DNA of 64,000 nt from Pseudomonas frederiksbergensis. GTDB taxonomy: Bacteria > Pseudomonadota > Gammaproteobacteria > Pseudomonadales > Pseudomonadaceae. A program made the translations under genes and the position numbers. The stretch is taken from positions 1,020,679-1,084,678 of the forward strand of contig NZ_MOBM01000038.1 of assembly GCF_003732275.1 (NCBI RefSeq), written 5' to 3'. The notes under the pieces are model-generated. The model had not been told where the DNA came from and searched no databases. It saw only the letters and a program-made list of their open reading frames with translations. Position 1 is the stretch's first letter; each line of letters opens with the position of its first letter. Positions 45,627-55,333 of this stretch are shown here, in pieces.

Positions 45627-48600
45627 ATGAACCTGTCCGGTCCTTTCATCAAGCGCCCGGTCGCAACGATGTTGTTGAGCCTGGCGATCATATTGCTGGG
45701 CGGCGTGAGCTTCGGCCTGTTGCCGGTATCGCCGCTGCCGCAGATGGACTTCCCGGTGATCGTGGTTCAGGCCAGTTTGCCCGGTGCGAGCCCTGAGGTC
45801 ATGGCCTCGACCGTGGCCACACCGCTTGAGCGTTCCTTCGGCGCCATCGCCGGGGTCAACACCATGAGCAGCCGTTCCAGCCAAGGCTCGACGCGGGTGA
45901 TTCTGCAGTTCGACCTGGACCGCGACATCAACGGCGCGGCGCGGGAAGTGCAGGCGGCGATCAATGCCTCGCGCAATTTGCTGCCGAGCGGCATGCGCAG
46001 CATGCCCACCTACAAGAAGGTCAACCCCTCCCAGGCGCCGATCATGGTGTTGTCGCTGACCTCGGATGTGCTGGAAAAAGGCCAGCTCTATGATTTGGCC
46101 TCGACCATTTTGTCCCAGAGCCTGTCGCAGGTGCAGGGCGTGGGTGAAGTGCAGATCGGTGGCAGTTCGTTGCCGGCGGTGCGCATCGAACTCGAACCCC
46201 AGGCGCTCAACCAGTACGGCGTGGCCCTGGATGACGTGCGCAACACCATCGCCAACGCCAACGTGCGCCGGCCCAAGGGCTCGGTCGAAGACAGCCAGCG
46301 GCTGTGGCAGGTTCAGGCCAACGATCAACTGGAAAAGGCCAAGGACTACGAGTCGCTGATCATTCACTACGCGGACGGCGCGGCCCTGCGCCTGAAGGAT
46401 GTGGCCAAGGTCAGTGACGGCGTCGAGGACCGCTACAACAGCGGCTTCTTCAACGACGACGCGGCGGTGTTGCTGGTGATCAACCGCCAGGCCGGCGCCA
46501 ACATCATCGAGACGGTCAACGAGATCAAGGCGCAGTTGCCGGCGTTGCAGGCCGTGTTGCCGGCCAGCGTCAAGCTGAACCTGGCGATGGACCGTTCGCC
46601 GGTGATCAAGGCCACCCTGCATGAAGCGGAAATGACCCTGCTGATTGCCGTGGCGCTGGTGATTCTGGTGGTGTTCCTGTTCCTCGGTAATTTCCGCGCC
46701 TCGCTGATTCCGACCCTGGCGGTGCCGGTGTCGCTGGTGGGCACGTTTGCGGTGATGTACCTCTACGGGTTCTCTCTGAACAACCTGTCGCTGATGGCAC
46801 TGATCCTGGCTACCGGGCTGGTGGTGGACGATGCCATCGTGGTGCTGGAGAACATTTCCCGGCACATCGACAAGGGCGTGCCACCGATGAAGGCCGCGTA
46901 TCTTGGGGCCCAGGAAGTCGGCTTCACGCTGCTGTCGATGAACGTCTCGCTGGTGGCGGTGTTCCTGTCGATCCTGTTCATGGGCGGGATCATCGAAAGC
47001 CTGTTCCGCGAGTTTTCTATCACCCTGGCGGCCGCGATCGTAGTGTCGTTGCTGGTGTCGCTGACGCTGACGCCGATGCTCTGTGCGCGCTGGCTCAAGC
47101 CGCATACACCGGGGCAGGAAAACCGTTTGCAACGCTGGAGCCAGCGAACCAACGAGTGGATGGTCGGCAAATACGCCACCAGCCTCGACTGGGTGTTGCG
47201 TCACCGTCGGCTGACCTTGCTCAGTCTGTTCGTGACGATTGGCGTGAATATCGCGTTGTATGTTGTTGTTCCTAAAACATTTTTACCCCAGCAGGACACC
47301 GGTCAATTGATCGGTTTCGTGCGCGGCGACGATGGCCTGTCATTCAGCGTGATGCAGCCGAAGATGGAAATCTTCCGCCGCGCCGTGCTCAAGGACGAGG
47401 CGGTGCAAAGCGTCGCCGGGTTCATCGGTGGCAACAACGGCACCAACAACGCCTTCATGCTGGTGCGACTGAAGCCGATCAAGGAACGCAACGTGTCCGC
47501 GCAGAAAGTCATCGAACGCCTGCGCAAGGAAATGCCCAAGGTGCCCGGTGCGCAATTGATGCTGATGGCCGATCAGGACCTGCAATTTGGCGGCGGCCGC
47601 GAGCAGACCACTTCGCAATATTCCTACATCCTGCAAAGCGGCGATCTTGGCGCATTGCGTGAGTGGTATCCGAAAGTCGTCACCGCCCTCAAGGCGCTGC
47701 CGGAACTGACGGCGATTGATGCGCGTGAAGGCCGTGGCGCCCAGCAAGTGACCCTGATTGTCGATCGTGATCAGGCCAAGCGTCTGGGCGTGGACATGGA
47801 CATGGTCACGGCGGTGCTGAACAACGCCTACAGCCAGCGGCAGATTTCGACGATCTACGACAGCCTCAACCAGTATCAGGTGGTGATGGAGGTCAACCCG
47901 AAATACGCGCAGGACCCGGTCACGCTCAAGCAAGTGCAGGTGATCACCGCCGACGGTGCGCGGATTCCGCTGTCGACCATTGCCCATTACGAAAACAGCC
48001 TGGAAGACGACCGGGTCAGCCACGAAGGCCAGTTCGCGTCGGAGAGCATCGCTTTCGACATGGCCGAAGGCGTGACGGTGGAGCAGGGCTCGGCGGCCAT
48101 CGAGCGGGCGATTGCCAAGGTCGGTCTGCCGGAAGACGTGATCGCGAAAATGGCCGGTACCGCCGATGCGTTTGCCGCCACCCAGAAGAGCCAGCCGTGG
48201 ATGATTCTCGGCGCGCTGGTGGCGGTGTATCTGGTGCTGGGCGTGCTGTATGAAAGCTACATCCATCCGCTGACCATTCTCTCGACCTTGCCGTCCGCCG
48301 GTGTCGGAGCGTTGTTGTCGATCTACGTGCTGGGCGGCGAGTTCAGCCTGATCTCCTTGCTCGGGCTGTTCCTGCTGATCGGCGTGGTGAAGAAAAACGC
48401 GATTCTGATGATCGACCTGGCGCTGCAACTGGAACGGCACCAGGGCCTGGCGCCGCTGGAGTCGATCCGCAGCGCCTGTCTGCAACGGCTGCGGCCGATT
48501 TTGATGACCACCCTGGCGGCGATCCTTGGCGCCTTGCCGTTGTTGCTGAGCCGGGCCGAAGGGGCGGAAATGCGTCAGCCGCTGGGCCTGACCATCATCG

Positions 48601-48734
48601 GCGGGCTGGTCTTCAGCCAAGTGCTGACCCTTTACACCACCCCGGTGGTTTACCTCTATCTCGACAAACTGCGCCATCGCTTCAACCACTGGCGTGGGGT
48701 GCGTACCGATGCTGCTCTGGAAACTCCGCTATGA
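45627..48734 (+). CDS. muxC: RND efflux transporter MuxC (MdtC family)
   Basis: A 1035-residue RND pump, partner of MuxB. D401-D402 in GLVVDDAIVVLENISRH form the proton relay; the N-terminus MNLSGPFIKRPVATMLLSLA fits the MdtC class. GGGAG precedes the ATG at 45627; the longer frame from 45564 is read through the repeat and rejected. It overlaps opmB by 4 nt. Confidence 0.94.
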   Translation: MNLSGPFIKRPVATMLLSLAIILLGGVSFGLLPVSPLPQMDFPVIVVQASLPGASPEVMASTVATPLERSFGAIAGVNTMSSRSSQGSTRVILQFDLDRDINGAAREVQAAINASRNLLPSGMRSMPTYKKVNPSQAPIMVLSLTSDVLEKGQLYDLASTILSQSLSQVQGVGEVQIGGSSLPAVRIELEPQALNQYGVALDDVRNTIANANVRRPKGSVEDSQRLWQVQANDQLEKAKDYESLIIHYADGAALRLKDVAKVSDGVEDRYNSGFFNDDAAVLLVINRQAGANIIETVNEIKAQLPALQAVLPASVKLNLAMDRSPVIKATLHEAEMTLLIAVALVILVVFLFLGNFRASLIPTLAVPVSLVGTFAVMYLYGFSLNNLSLMALILATGLVVDDAIVVLENISRHIDKGVPPMKAAYLGAQEVGFTLLSMNVSLVAVFLSILFMGGIIESLFREFSITLAAAIVVSLLVSLTLTPMLCARWLKPHTPGQENRLQRWSQRTNEWMVGKYATSLDWVLRHRRLTLLSLFVTIGVNIALYVVVPKTFLPQQDTGQLIGFVRGDDGLSFSVMQPKMEIFRRAVLKDEAVQSVAGFIGGNNGTNNAFMLVRLKPIKERNVSAQKVIERLRKEMPKVPGAQLMLMADQDLQFGGGREQTTSQYSYILQSGDLGALREWYPKVVTALKALPELTAIDAREGRGAQQVTLIVDRDQAKRLGVDMDMVTAVLNNAYSQRQISTIYDSLNQYQVVMEVNPKYAQDPVTLKQVQVITADGARIPLSTIAHYENSLEDDRVSHEGQFASESIAFDMAEGVTVEQGSAAIERAIAKVGLPEDVIAKMAGTADAFAATQKSQPWMILGALVAVYLVLGVLYESYIHPLTILSTLPSAGVGALLSIYVLGGEFSLISLLGLFLLIGVVKKNAILMIDLALQLERHQGLAPLESIRSACLQRLRPILMTTLAAILGALPLLLSRAEGAEMRQPLGLTIIGGLVFSQVLTLYTTPVVYLYLDKLRHRFNHWRGVRTDAALETPL

Positions 48735-50212
48735 CTGACCGTTCGCTTATCAACCTGACTGCACCGCTGATCACGGCCCGAGGCTCGCGCTTGCTGAGCC
48801 TGTCGCTGTGCGTGGCGATGCTCAGCGCCTGCGCTATCGGCCCGGATTACCAGCGCCCGCAAGCCGCCGCGCCGGCACAGTACAAGGAAGCGGCTGGCTG
48901 GCGTCAGGCCAATCCCAGCGATTCTCTGGCGCGCGGTGCCTGGTGGGAGCTGTATGGCGATCAGCAGCTCAATGGCTTGATCGAAAAACTCAACAGCGCC
49001 AACCAGACTGTCGCCCAGTCCGAAGCCCAGTACCGCCAGGCCCAGGCCTTGGTGCGCAGCGCCCGGGGTGCGTTTTTCCCGACGGTGGACCTGACAGTCG
49101 GGAAAACCCGTTCCAGCCAGGGCACCGGTAGCAGCAGTTCGAGCCTGAGCAGTTCCTCCAGCGGTATTCGCGACACTTACACGGCGCAGGCCGGGGTCAG
49201 TTGGGAAGCGGACGTCTGGGGCAAATTGCGCCGAGGCCTGGAAGCCGACACCGCCAACGCCGAGGCGAGTTTTGCCGACCTGGCGGCGATGCGCCTGAGC
49301 CAGCAATCGGAGCTGGTGCAGAACTACCTGCAACTGCGGGTGATCGACGAACAGAAACGCCTGCTGGAAGCGACGGTCGAGGCCTATCAGCGCTCGCTGA
49401 CCATGACCGAAAACCAGTACCGCGCCGGTGTCTCCGGCAAGGACGCAGTGGCCCAGGCCACCACGCAGCTCAAAAGCACCCAGGCAGAGATGGTCGACCT
49501 GATCTGGCAGCGCGCGCAGTTCGAGAACGCCATCGCCGTACTGATTGGTCTGCCGCCGGCCGAGTTCAGCCTGGCTGAAACCCAAGACATCCCGGCATTG
49601 CCGCAGGTGCCGCTGAGCCTGCCGTCGCAGTTGCTGGAACGCCGCCCGGATATCGCCTCCGCCGAACGCTCGGTGATGGCCGCCAACGCCAATATCGGCG
49701 TGGCCAAAGCCGCTTACTACCCAGACCTGACCCTGAGCCTGAACGGCGGTTATAGCAGCAGCACCACTAATAACTGGATCAGCGTGCCGAACCGCTTCTG
49801 GTCGGTCGGGCCGCAACTGGCCATGACCCTGTTCGACGGTGGGCAGCGTTCGGCGGAAGTCGATCGCAGCGAAGCGGCCTATGACGAGACCGTCGCCAAG
49901 TACCGCCAGACCGTGCTCGATGGCTTCCGTGAAGTGGAAAACTATCTGGTGCAGCTCAAGGTGCTGGAAGACGAAGCCAAGGTGCGCCAGGAAGCCCTGG
50001 ATGCGGCGCGTGAGTCTCTGCGGTTGACCCAGAATCAGTACAAGGCAGGGGTGATTGCTTATCTGGATGTGGTGGTGGTTCAGGCCACGGCGTTGAGCAA
50101 CGAGCGCAACGTGCTGAGCTTGCTGCAGAGCCGCTTGATCGCCAGCGTGCAATTGATTGCCGCACTGGGCGGCGGATGGGACGGGCAGCTTCAGGTGAGC
50201 GACAAGCAATAA
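48731..50212 (+). CDS. opmB: outer-membrane efflux lipoprotein OpmB (OprM/NodT family)
   Basis: A 493-residue TolC-like channel. The lipobox LSAC puts the lipidated cysteine at C34, followed by AIGPDYQRP, the usual start of the mature OprM family. Two repeated outer-membrane-factor halves contain YRAGVSGKDAVAQATTQL and YKAGVIAYLDVVVVQATAL. It is the last gene of muxABC-opmB; a family B repeat follows. Confidence 0.93.
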   Translation: MTDRSLINLTAPLITARGSRLLSLSLCVAMLSACAIGPDYQRPQAAAPAQYKEAAGWRQANPSDSLARGAWWELYGDQQLNGLIEKLNSANQTVAQSEAQYRQAQALVRSARGAFFPTVDLTVGKTRSSQGTGSSSSSLSSSSSGIRDTYTAQAGVSWEADVWGKLRRGLEADTANAEASFADLAAMRLSQQSELVQNYLQLRVIDEQKRLLEATVEAYQRSLTMTENQYRAGVSGKDAVAQATTQLKSTQAEMVDLIWQRAQFENAIAVLIGLPPAEFSLAETQDIPALPQVPLSLPSQLLERRPDIASAERSVMAANANIGVAKAAYYPDLTLSLNGGYSSSTTNNWISVPNRFWSVGPQLAMTLFDGGQRSAEVDRSEAAYDETVAKYRQTVLDGFREVENYLVQLKVLEDEAKVRQEALDAARESLRLTQNQYKAGVIAYLDVVVVQATALSNERNVLSLLQSRLIASVQLIAALGGGWDGQLQVSDKQ

Positions 50213-50238
50213 CGCAACATCGTGGCGAGGGGCTTGCC

Positions 50239-50369
50239 TGTGGCGAGGGAGCTTGCTCCCGCTGGACGGCGAAGCCGTCCCATAGGTGTTGACGCATACG
50301 TTCAGACAAAACGCGTCAACCGGCTTGCGACTGCTGCGCAGCCGAGCGGGAGCAAGCTCCCTCGCCACA
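50239..50369. repeat. palindromic repeat, family B, with a truncated copy in front
   Basis: TGTGGCGAGGGAGCTTGCTC at 50239 and the mirror ending CCCTCGCCACA at 50369. Just before it, 50222-50238 (GTGGCGAGGGGCTTGCC) is a partial copy, so the element may be a nested or duplicated insertion. Confidence 0.87.
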
Positions 50370-50536
50370 GATGATTATTGCCTTCACTGCCCTGTGCCGC
50401 GACCACCCAAACGTTTCATCGTCTTGATGGCCCTTTGATTACTTTGTGAGTGCGTTCGTCCGCGGAATCAGTACAATCGCCGACTTTGCTCCCCGTTAAT
50501 GAACGCAGCACGGCGGGGGCGGTCACGAGAAGTCCC

Positions 50537-52618
50537 ATGCTCATCGGTAGTTATTCCTTTACCCTGGTTTTCATATCGCTCTGTGTGGCGATACTTGCCT
50601 CTTATACCGCGCTCGACCTCACCGGTCGCATCACCACGGCCAAGGGCCGGGCGGCGCATCTGTGGACGGCGGGTGGCGCTTTTGCGATGGGGATCGGCGT
50701 GTGGTCGATGCATTTCATCGGCATGCTCGCGTTCACATTGCCGATCGATCTGGGCTACGACGTTACCCTTACGGCGCTGTCCCTATTGATTGCAGTCCTG
50801 TCCTGCGGCTTTGCCCTGTGGCTGGTCAGCCAGACACAACTACCGGCCTGGCAACTGGCGTTCGGCGCCTTGGTCATGGGCGCAGGCATCAGTGCGATGC
50901 ATTACACCGGCATGGCCGCCATGCGCATGCAGCCGGGCATTGATTACGACCCTGCACTGTTTAGCGCGTCGCTGCTGATTGCCGTTGGCGCATCGGGCGC
51001 GGCGTTATGGATCGCGTTTCGCCTGCGCCAGCACGCACCGTATGTTCGTCTGATTCGCGGCGGTGCAGCGGTGATCATGGGCATCGCCATCGTCGGCATG
51101 CACTACACCGGCATGGCCGCGGCGCGCTTTGCCGACGGCAGTTTCTGTGGCGCGGCGGTCGATGGCCTGAACGGCAAGGGCCTGGATAATCTTGTTCTGA
51201 TCACCACCCTGGCAGTGTTGAGCATTGCCTTGCTCACCTCGATCCTCGATGCCCGTCTGGAGGCTCGCACTGCGCAGCTCGCCCAATCACTGACCGAGGC
51301 CAATCGCGAACTCACCCAACTGGCGTTGCACGACACCCTGACCGGGCTGCCGAACCGAGTGTTGCTGGCCGATCGCATCGATCAGGCGATGTCGAGGGTG
51401 CAGGAGCAGGGCGGCTGTTTTGCGTTGATGTTCATTGATCTGGACGGCTTCAAACCGGTCAACGATGCCTTCGGACACCACATGGGCGACCAGTTGCTGC
51501 GTGAGGTCAGCCTGCGCCTGCGCGAGGATTTGCGCAGCCAGGACACCTTGGCGCGGATCGGCGGCGATGAGTTTGTGCTGCTGGTGCAACTCACCGAGCC
51601 GAATGACGCGCTGAACCTGGCGGCGCGACAGGTGGGGCTGATCGGGCGCTCGTTCCGGGTCGCGGAACATGACTTGCAGATTTCCGCCAGCGTCGGCATC
51701 GCGCTCTATCCGGGCAACGGTCACACCGCCGAGGAATTGCTGATGAACGCCGACGCCGCGATGTACCACGCCAAGGGCGCCGGGAAAAACGGCCACCGCT
51801 TCTTCGACACCTCGATGAACAGCAACGCGCGCAAACAGCTGCAATTGCTGCAAGACCTGCGCAATGCCGTCGATCAGCAGCAGTTCAGTCTCTATTACCA
51901 ACCCAAGTTCGACGCCGGCAATGGCCGAGCAGTGGGCGCCGAGGCGTTGCTGCGCTGGATGCACCCCAGCGAGGGCATGCTGCAGCCGGACAGCTTCATC
52001 GATCTTGCGGAAAAGACCGGGCTGATCATCCCGATAGGCGAGTGGGTGCTCGACGAAGCCTGTCGTCAGATGCGCGAGTGGTACGTGCTTGGTTACACCG
52101 ACTGGCGCATTGCGGTGAACCTCTCGGCCTTGCAGTTCTGCCACGCCGGGTTGGTTCAGAGCGTCGCCAAGGCCCTGGCCACTCACCATTTGCCGGCCAA
52201 CAGCCTGACCCTGGAAATCACCGAAACCACCGCCATGAGCGACGCCGATGCGAGCATGACGGTGCTGCAGGAACTCTCGGAAATGGGCGTTGACCTGTCC
52301 ATCGATGACTTTGGCACCGGCTATTCGAGCTTGATGTACCTCAAGCGCCTGCCGGCCAATGAATTGAAGATCGACCGGGGTTTCGTCCGCGATCTGGAAC
52401 ACGACAGCGACGATGCGGCCATCGTCTCGGCCATCGTCGCCCTCGGCCAGGCCTTGGGTTTGCGGATCGTGGCCGAAGGGGTGGAAACCGATGTCCAGCA
52501 AGACTTCCTGACCCAATTGGGCTGCGACTCGTTGCAGGGATATCTGCTGGGGCATCCGTTGCCTGCTGATCGCTTCATGGCCGACATTCACCGTGGGGAG
52601 CAATTGGCTACTGGCTGA
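50537..52618 (+). CDS. MHYT-GGDEF-EAL cyclic-di-GMP protein, MucR-like
   Basis: A 693-residue membrane protein. Seven predicted N-terminal helices carry the three MHYT sensor motifs (MHFIGM, MHYTGM, MHYTGM). Then comes a cyclase domain with intact GGDEF at residues 342-346 and an I-site RxxD (R333-D336), then a phosphodiesterase domain with EAL from E469 and DDFGTGYSS. It can in principle make and break c-di-GMP. The layout matches P. aeruginosa MucR better than NbdA, whose GGDEF is degenerate. GAGAAG precedes the ATG at 50537; the frame to 50450 has no good start. Confidence 0.88.
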   Translation: MLIGSYSFTLVFISLCVAILASYTALDLTGRITTAKGRAAHLWTAGGAFAMGIGVWSMHFIGMLAFTLPIDLGYDVTLTALSLLIAVLSCGFALWLVSQTQLPAWQLAFGALVMGAGISAMHYTGMAAMRMQPGIDYDPALFSASLLIAVGASGAALWIAFRLRQHAPYVRLIRGGAAVIMGIAIVGMHYTGMAAARFADGSFCGAAVDGLNGKGLDNLVLITTLAVLSIALLTSILDARLEARTAQLAQSLTEANRELTQLALHDTLTGLPNRVLLADRIDQAMSRVQEQGGCFALMFIDLDGFKPVNDAFGHHMGDQLLREVSLRLREDLRSQDTLARIGGDEFVLLVQLTEPNDALNLAARQVGLIGRSFRVAEHDLQISASVGIALYPGNGHTAEELLMNADAAMYHAKGAGKNGHRFFDTSMNSNARKQLQLLQDLRNAVDQQQFSLYYQPKFDAGNGRAVGAEALLRWMHPSEGMLQPDSFIDLAEKTGLIIPIGEWVLDEACRQMREWYVLGYTDWRIAVNLSALQFCHAGLVQSVAKALATHHLPANSLTLEITETTAMSDADASMTVLQELSEMGVDLSIDDFGTGYSSLMYLKRLPANELKIDRGFVRDLEHDSDDAAIVSAIVALGQALGLRIVAEGVETDVQQDFLTQLGCDSLQGYLLGHPLPADRFMADIHRGEQLATG

Positions 52619-52626
52619 TGGACCCC

Positions 52627-52758
52627 TGTGGCGAGGGAGCTTGCTCCCGCTCGGCTGCGTAGCAGTCGTAAACCAGACACCTCGATTTACCTGATGTACC
52701 GCTGCGGCCTGGATTGGGAGCGCTGCGCACTCCAGCGGGAGCAAGCTCCCTCGCCACA
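52627..52758. repeat. palindromic repeat, family B
   Basis: TGTGGCGAGGGAGCTTGCTC at 52627 and its mirror ending at 52758, between two genes on the plus strand. Confidence 0.87.
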
Positions 52759-52858
52759 GGTTTGTGTCATTGGAATTGACGCAGGTTCATGCAAAACCGC
52801 GCAATGGCGGTTATTCTTGGCCCCGACTGCTTACGCTTGAAACGGGGGAAATGCCAGC

Positions 52859-53605
52859 ATGGACAAAGTCATCGTCATCACCGGAGGCAGCCGCGGAATC
52901 GGCGCCGCCACGGCCCTGTTGGCCGCAGAACAAGGCTATCGGATCTGTATCAACTATCAGTCCGACGAACAGGCAGCGCACAGTGTGCTGGAACAAGTCC
53001 GCGCACTCGGCGCCCAGGCCATTGCCGTGCGCGCCGATGTCAGCATCGAAGATGAGGTGATCGGCCTGTTCCACCGCGTAGACACCGAACTCGGTCGGGT
53101 CACGGCGCTGGTGAATAACGCCGGCACTGTCGGGCAAAAGTCGCGGATCGACGAAATGTCCGAATTCCGTATTCTGAAAATCCTCAAGACCAACGTTCTG
53201 GCGCCGATCCTCTGCGCCAAACACGCGATCCTGCGCATGTCGCCCAAACATGGCGGGCAGGGTGGCAGCATCGTCAACGTGTCGTCGGTCGCTGCCCGCT
53301 TGGGCGCCCCCAGCGAATATGTCGACTACGCCGCGTCCAAAGGCGCGCTGGACACCTTCACCATCGGCCTGTCCAAGGAAGTGGCGGGCGAGGGGATTCG
53401 CGTCAACGCCGTGCGGCCGGGCTACATCTACACCGATTTCCATGCATTGAGCGGTGATCCGGATCGGGTCAGCAAGCTGGAGTCGGCGATCCCGATGGCT
53501 CGGGGTGGGCGGCCAGATGAAGTGGCGGAGGCGATTGTTTGGTTGTTGTCGGATAAGGCTTCGTATGCGACGGGGACTTTCGTCGACCTGGGAGGCGGGC
53601 GTTAA
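52859..53605 (+). CDS. short-chain dehydrogenase/reductase (SDR)
   Basis: A 248-residue NAD(P)-dependent SDR. TGGSRGIG (residues 8-15) binds the cofactor, NNAG is present, the catalytic serine lies in NVSSVAA, and Y157-x3-K161 in YVDYAASK is complete. The C-terminal GTFVDLGGGR is typical of classical SDRs of the FabG-like type. No partner gene tells its substrate. Confidence 0.9.
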   Translation: MDKVIVITGGSRGIGAATALLAAEQGYRICINYQSDEQAAHSVLEQVRALGAQAIAVRADVSIEDEVIGLFHRVDTELGRVTALVNNAGTVGQKSRIDEMSEFRILKILKTNVLAPILCAKHAILRMSPKHGGQGGSIVNVSSVAARLGAPSEYVDYAASKGALDTFTIGLSKEVAGEGIRVNAVRPGYIYTDFHALSGDPDRVSKLESAIPMARGGRPDEVAEAIVWLLSDKASYATGTFVDLGGGR

Positions 53606-53635
53606 TCCTTAAGGTTGGCGCCGTCTGTTCTGGCC

Positions 53636-53731
53636 TCATCGCGAGCAGGCTCGCTCCCACAGTGGATCTGTGTGAACACATCATTTGTGAACATTACCGA
53701 GCCCTGTGGGAGCGAGCCTGCTCGCGATAGC
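53636..53731. repeat. palindromic repeat, family A
   Basis: TCATCGCGAGCAGGCTCGCT from 53636 and the inverse GTGGGAGCGAGCCTGCTCGC ending near 53726, between two convergent genes. Confidence 0.87.
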
Positions 53732-53755
53732 CATCTTTCAAACGACATCAAACCT

Positions 53756-55165
53756 TCAGAACGACCGTACGATCCTGCCCAACGTCTCCATCGCCTTCTC
53801 CGAATCCTCGGTCCAAGGGCTGCCATAATTCAGCCGAATACAATTCCTGAACCGCTGGGTCGGTGAAAAGATCGGCCCCGGCGCAATGCTGATCCCTTGC
53901 GCCAATGCCATCTGAAACAACTTCAACGAATCCATCTGCGGCGGCAGTTCCAGCCACAGGAAGTAGCCGCCGGCCGGTTGGCTGACGCGGGTCTGGGCCG
54001 GGAAGTAGCGGGCGATGGCGGCGAGCATGGCGCTTTGCTGTTCTTCCAGGGCGTAGCGCAGTTTGCGCAGGTGCCGGTCATAGCCGCCGTGTTGCAGGTA
54101 ATCGGCGATGGCGGCCTGGGCGGGCATCGAAGCGCAGAGCGAGGTCATGAGCTTCAGGCGTTCGACTTTCTGCGCATACCGCCCAGCGGCGACCCAGCCG
54201 ATGCGATAACCGGGGGCCAGGCTCTTGGCGAACGAGCCGCAATGCATCACCAGACCCTCAGTATCGAAAGCCTTGGCCGGTTTTGGCGCCTGTTGGCCGT
54301 AATAAAGCTCGGCGTAGACGTCGTCCTCGATCAGCGGCACCTGATGGCGGCGCAACAACTCCACCAGCTCCTGTTTCTTCGCTTCGGGCATGGTCGCGCC
54401 CATCGGGTTCTGGAAACTGGTCATGCACCAACAGGCCTTGATCGGATGCCGTTCCAGGGTTTGGGCGAGCACGCCGAGGTCGATGCCGTCTCGCGGGTGG
54501 ACGGGAATTTCCACCGCTTTGAGCTTCAGGCGTTCCAGCACTTGCAGGCTGGCGTAGAACGCCGGGGCTTCGATGGCCACCAGATCGCCGGGTTCGGTGA
54601 CTGCTTGCAGGCACAGGTTCAGCGCTTCGAGGGCGCCGCTGGTGATCAGCAATTCTTCCATGGGCAACATCAGCCCGCCGACCATGTAGCGCAGGGCGAT
54701 TTGGCGACGCAGTTGCGGGTTACCCGGCGACATGTCGGTGACGACCATGCGCGGGTCCATTTCCCGGGCGGCATTGATCAGCGAACGGGACAACCGTTGC
54801 AGCGGGAACAACGTGGGGCTGGGGAAAGCCGAGCCGAAGGGCACGGTGTTCGGGTCCTTGATCGAGTCCAGCACCGAGAACACCAGTTCACTGACGTCGA
54901 CTTTGGTGGACTCGTTGACCTGGCTGCTGATCACCGGCTCCGAGAACGGGCTCGGTGCATGTACATTGACGAAGTAACCGGAACGCGGTCGGGCGCGGAT
55001 CAGGCCGCGGCGTTCGAGCAGGTAATAGGCCTGGAACACCGTGGACGGGCTGACGCCGTAGGTCTGGCTGGCGTAGCGCACCGATGGCACTCGCTGGCCG
55101 GGACCGAGGACGCCGGAGCGGATCAGTTCAGCGATGTCGTCGGCGAATTTTTCGTAGCGTTTCAT
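53756..55165 (-). CDS. MocR-family regulator, likely counterpart of P. aeruginosa MpaR (PA4132)
   Basis: A 469-residue protein. A GntR winged helix (FADDIAELIRSGVLGPGQRVPSVRYASQTYGVSPSTVFQAYYLLE) is joined to an aminotransferase-like domain with the PLP lysine K314 in CGSFAKSLAPGYRIGW and EDDVYAELYY. It is followed upstream by ccoG on the same strand, and I recall PA4131 (ccoG) and PA4132 as neighbours, so it is probably the regulator of the split ccoN/reductase/ccoG set. A family B repeat (55204-55296) separates it from ccoG, suggesting its own promoter. Confidence 0.85.
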   Translation of the reverse strand: MKRYEKFADDIAELIRSGVLGPGQRVPSVRYASQTYGVSPSTVFQAYYLLERRGLIRARPRSGYFVNVHAPSPFSEPVISSQVNESTKVDVSELVFSVLDSIKDPNTVPFGSAFPSPTLFPLQRLSRSLINAAREMDPRMVVTDMSPGNPQLRRQIALRYMVGGLMLPMEELLITSGALEALNLCLQAVTEPGDLVAIEAPAFYASLQVLERLKLKAVEIPVHPRDGIDLGVLAQTLERHPIKACWCMTSFQNPMGATMPEAKKQELVELLRRHQVPLIEDDVYAELYYGQQAPKPAKAFDTEGLVMHCGSFAKSLAPGYRIGWVAAGRYAQKVERLKLMTSLCASMPAQAAIADYLQHGGYDRHLRKLRYALEEQQSAMLAAIARYFPAQTRVSQPAGGYFLWLELPPQMDSLKLFQMALAQGISIAPGPIFSPTQRFRNCIRLNYGSPWTEDSEKAMETLGRIVRSF

Positions 55166-55203
55166 TTGAGTCCCGGTTTGAAGTTACTCAGTGGGTGCGC
55201 TGT

Positions 55204-55296
55204 TGTGGCGAGGGAGCTTGCTCCCGCTGGGTGCGAAGCGCCCCCAAAAATTTACGACTGCTACGCAGCCGAGCGGGAGCAAGCTCCCTCGCCACA
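55204..55296. repeat. palindromic repeat, family B, between ccoG and the MocR gene
   Basis: TGTGGCGAGGGAGCTTGCTC at 55204 and its mirror ending at 55296; the inner part is shorter than in other copies. Confidence 0.87.
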
Positions 55297-55333
55297 GAGG
55301 ACCGCATCTGACAAAGGACTGCATCTTAAAGGC

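Noticed and set aside
45466..45630. Short frame starting at the muxB stop (MMARKDKSAPARR...)
   Set aside because: It reads into the repeat and is out of frame with muxC; most likely a by-product of the insertion.
43934..48689. Several 450-600 codon frames antisense to muxB and muxC
   Set aside because: All opposite RND pumps with complete motifs; His/Gln/Arg-rich translations without a family.
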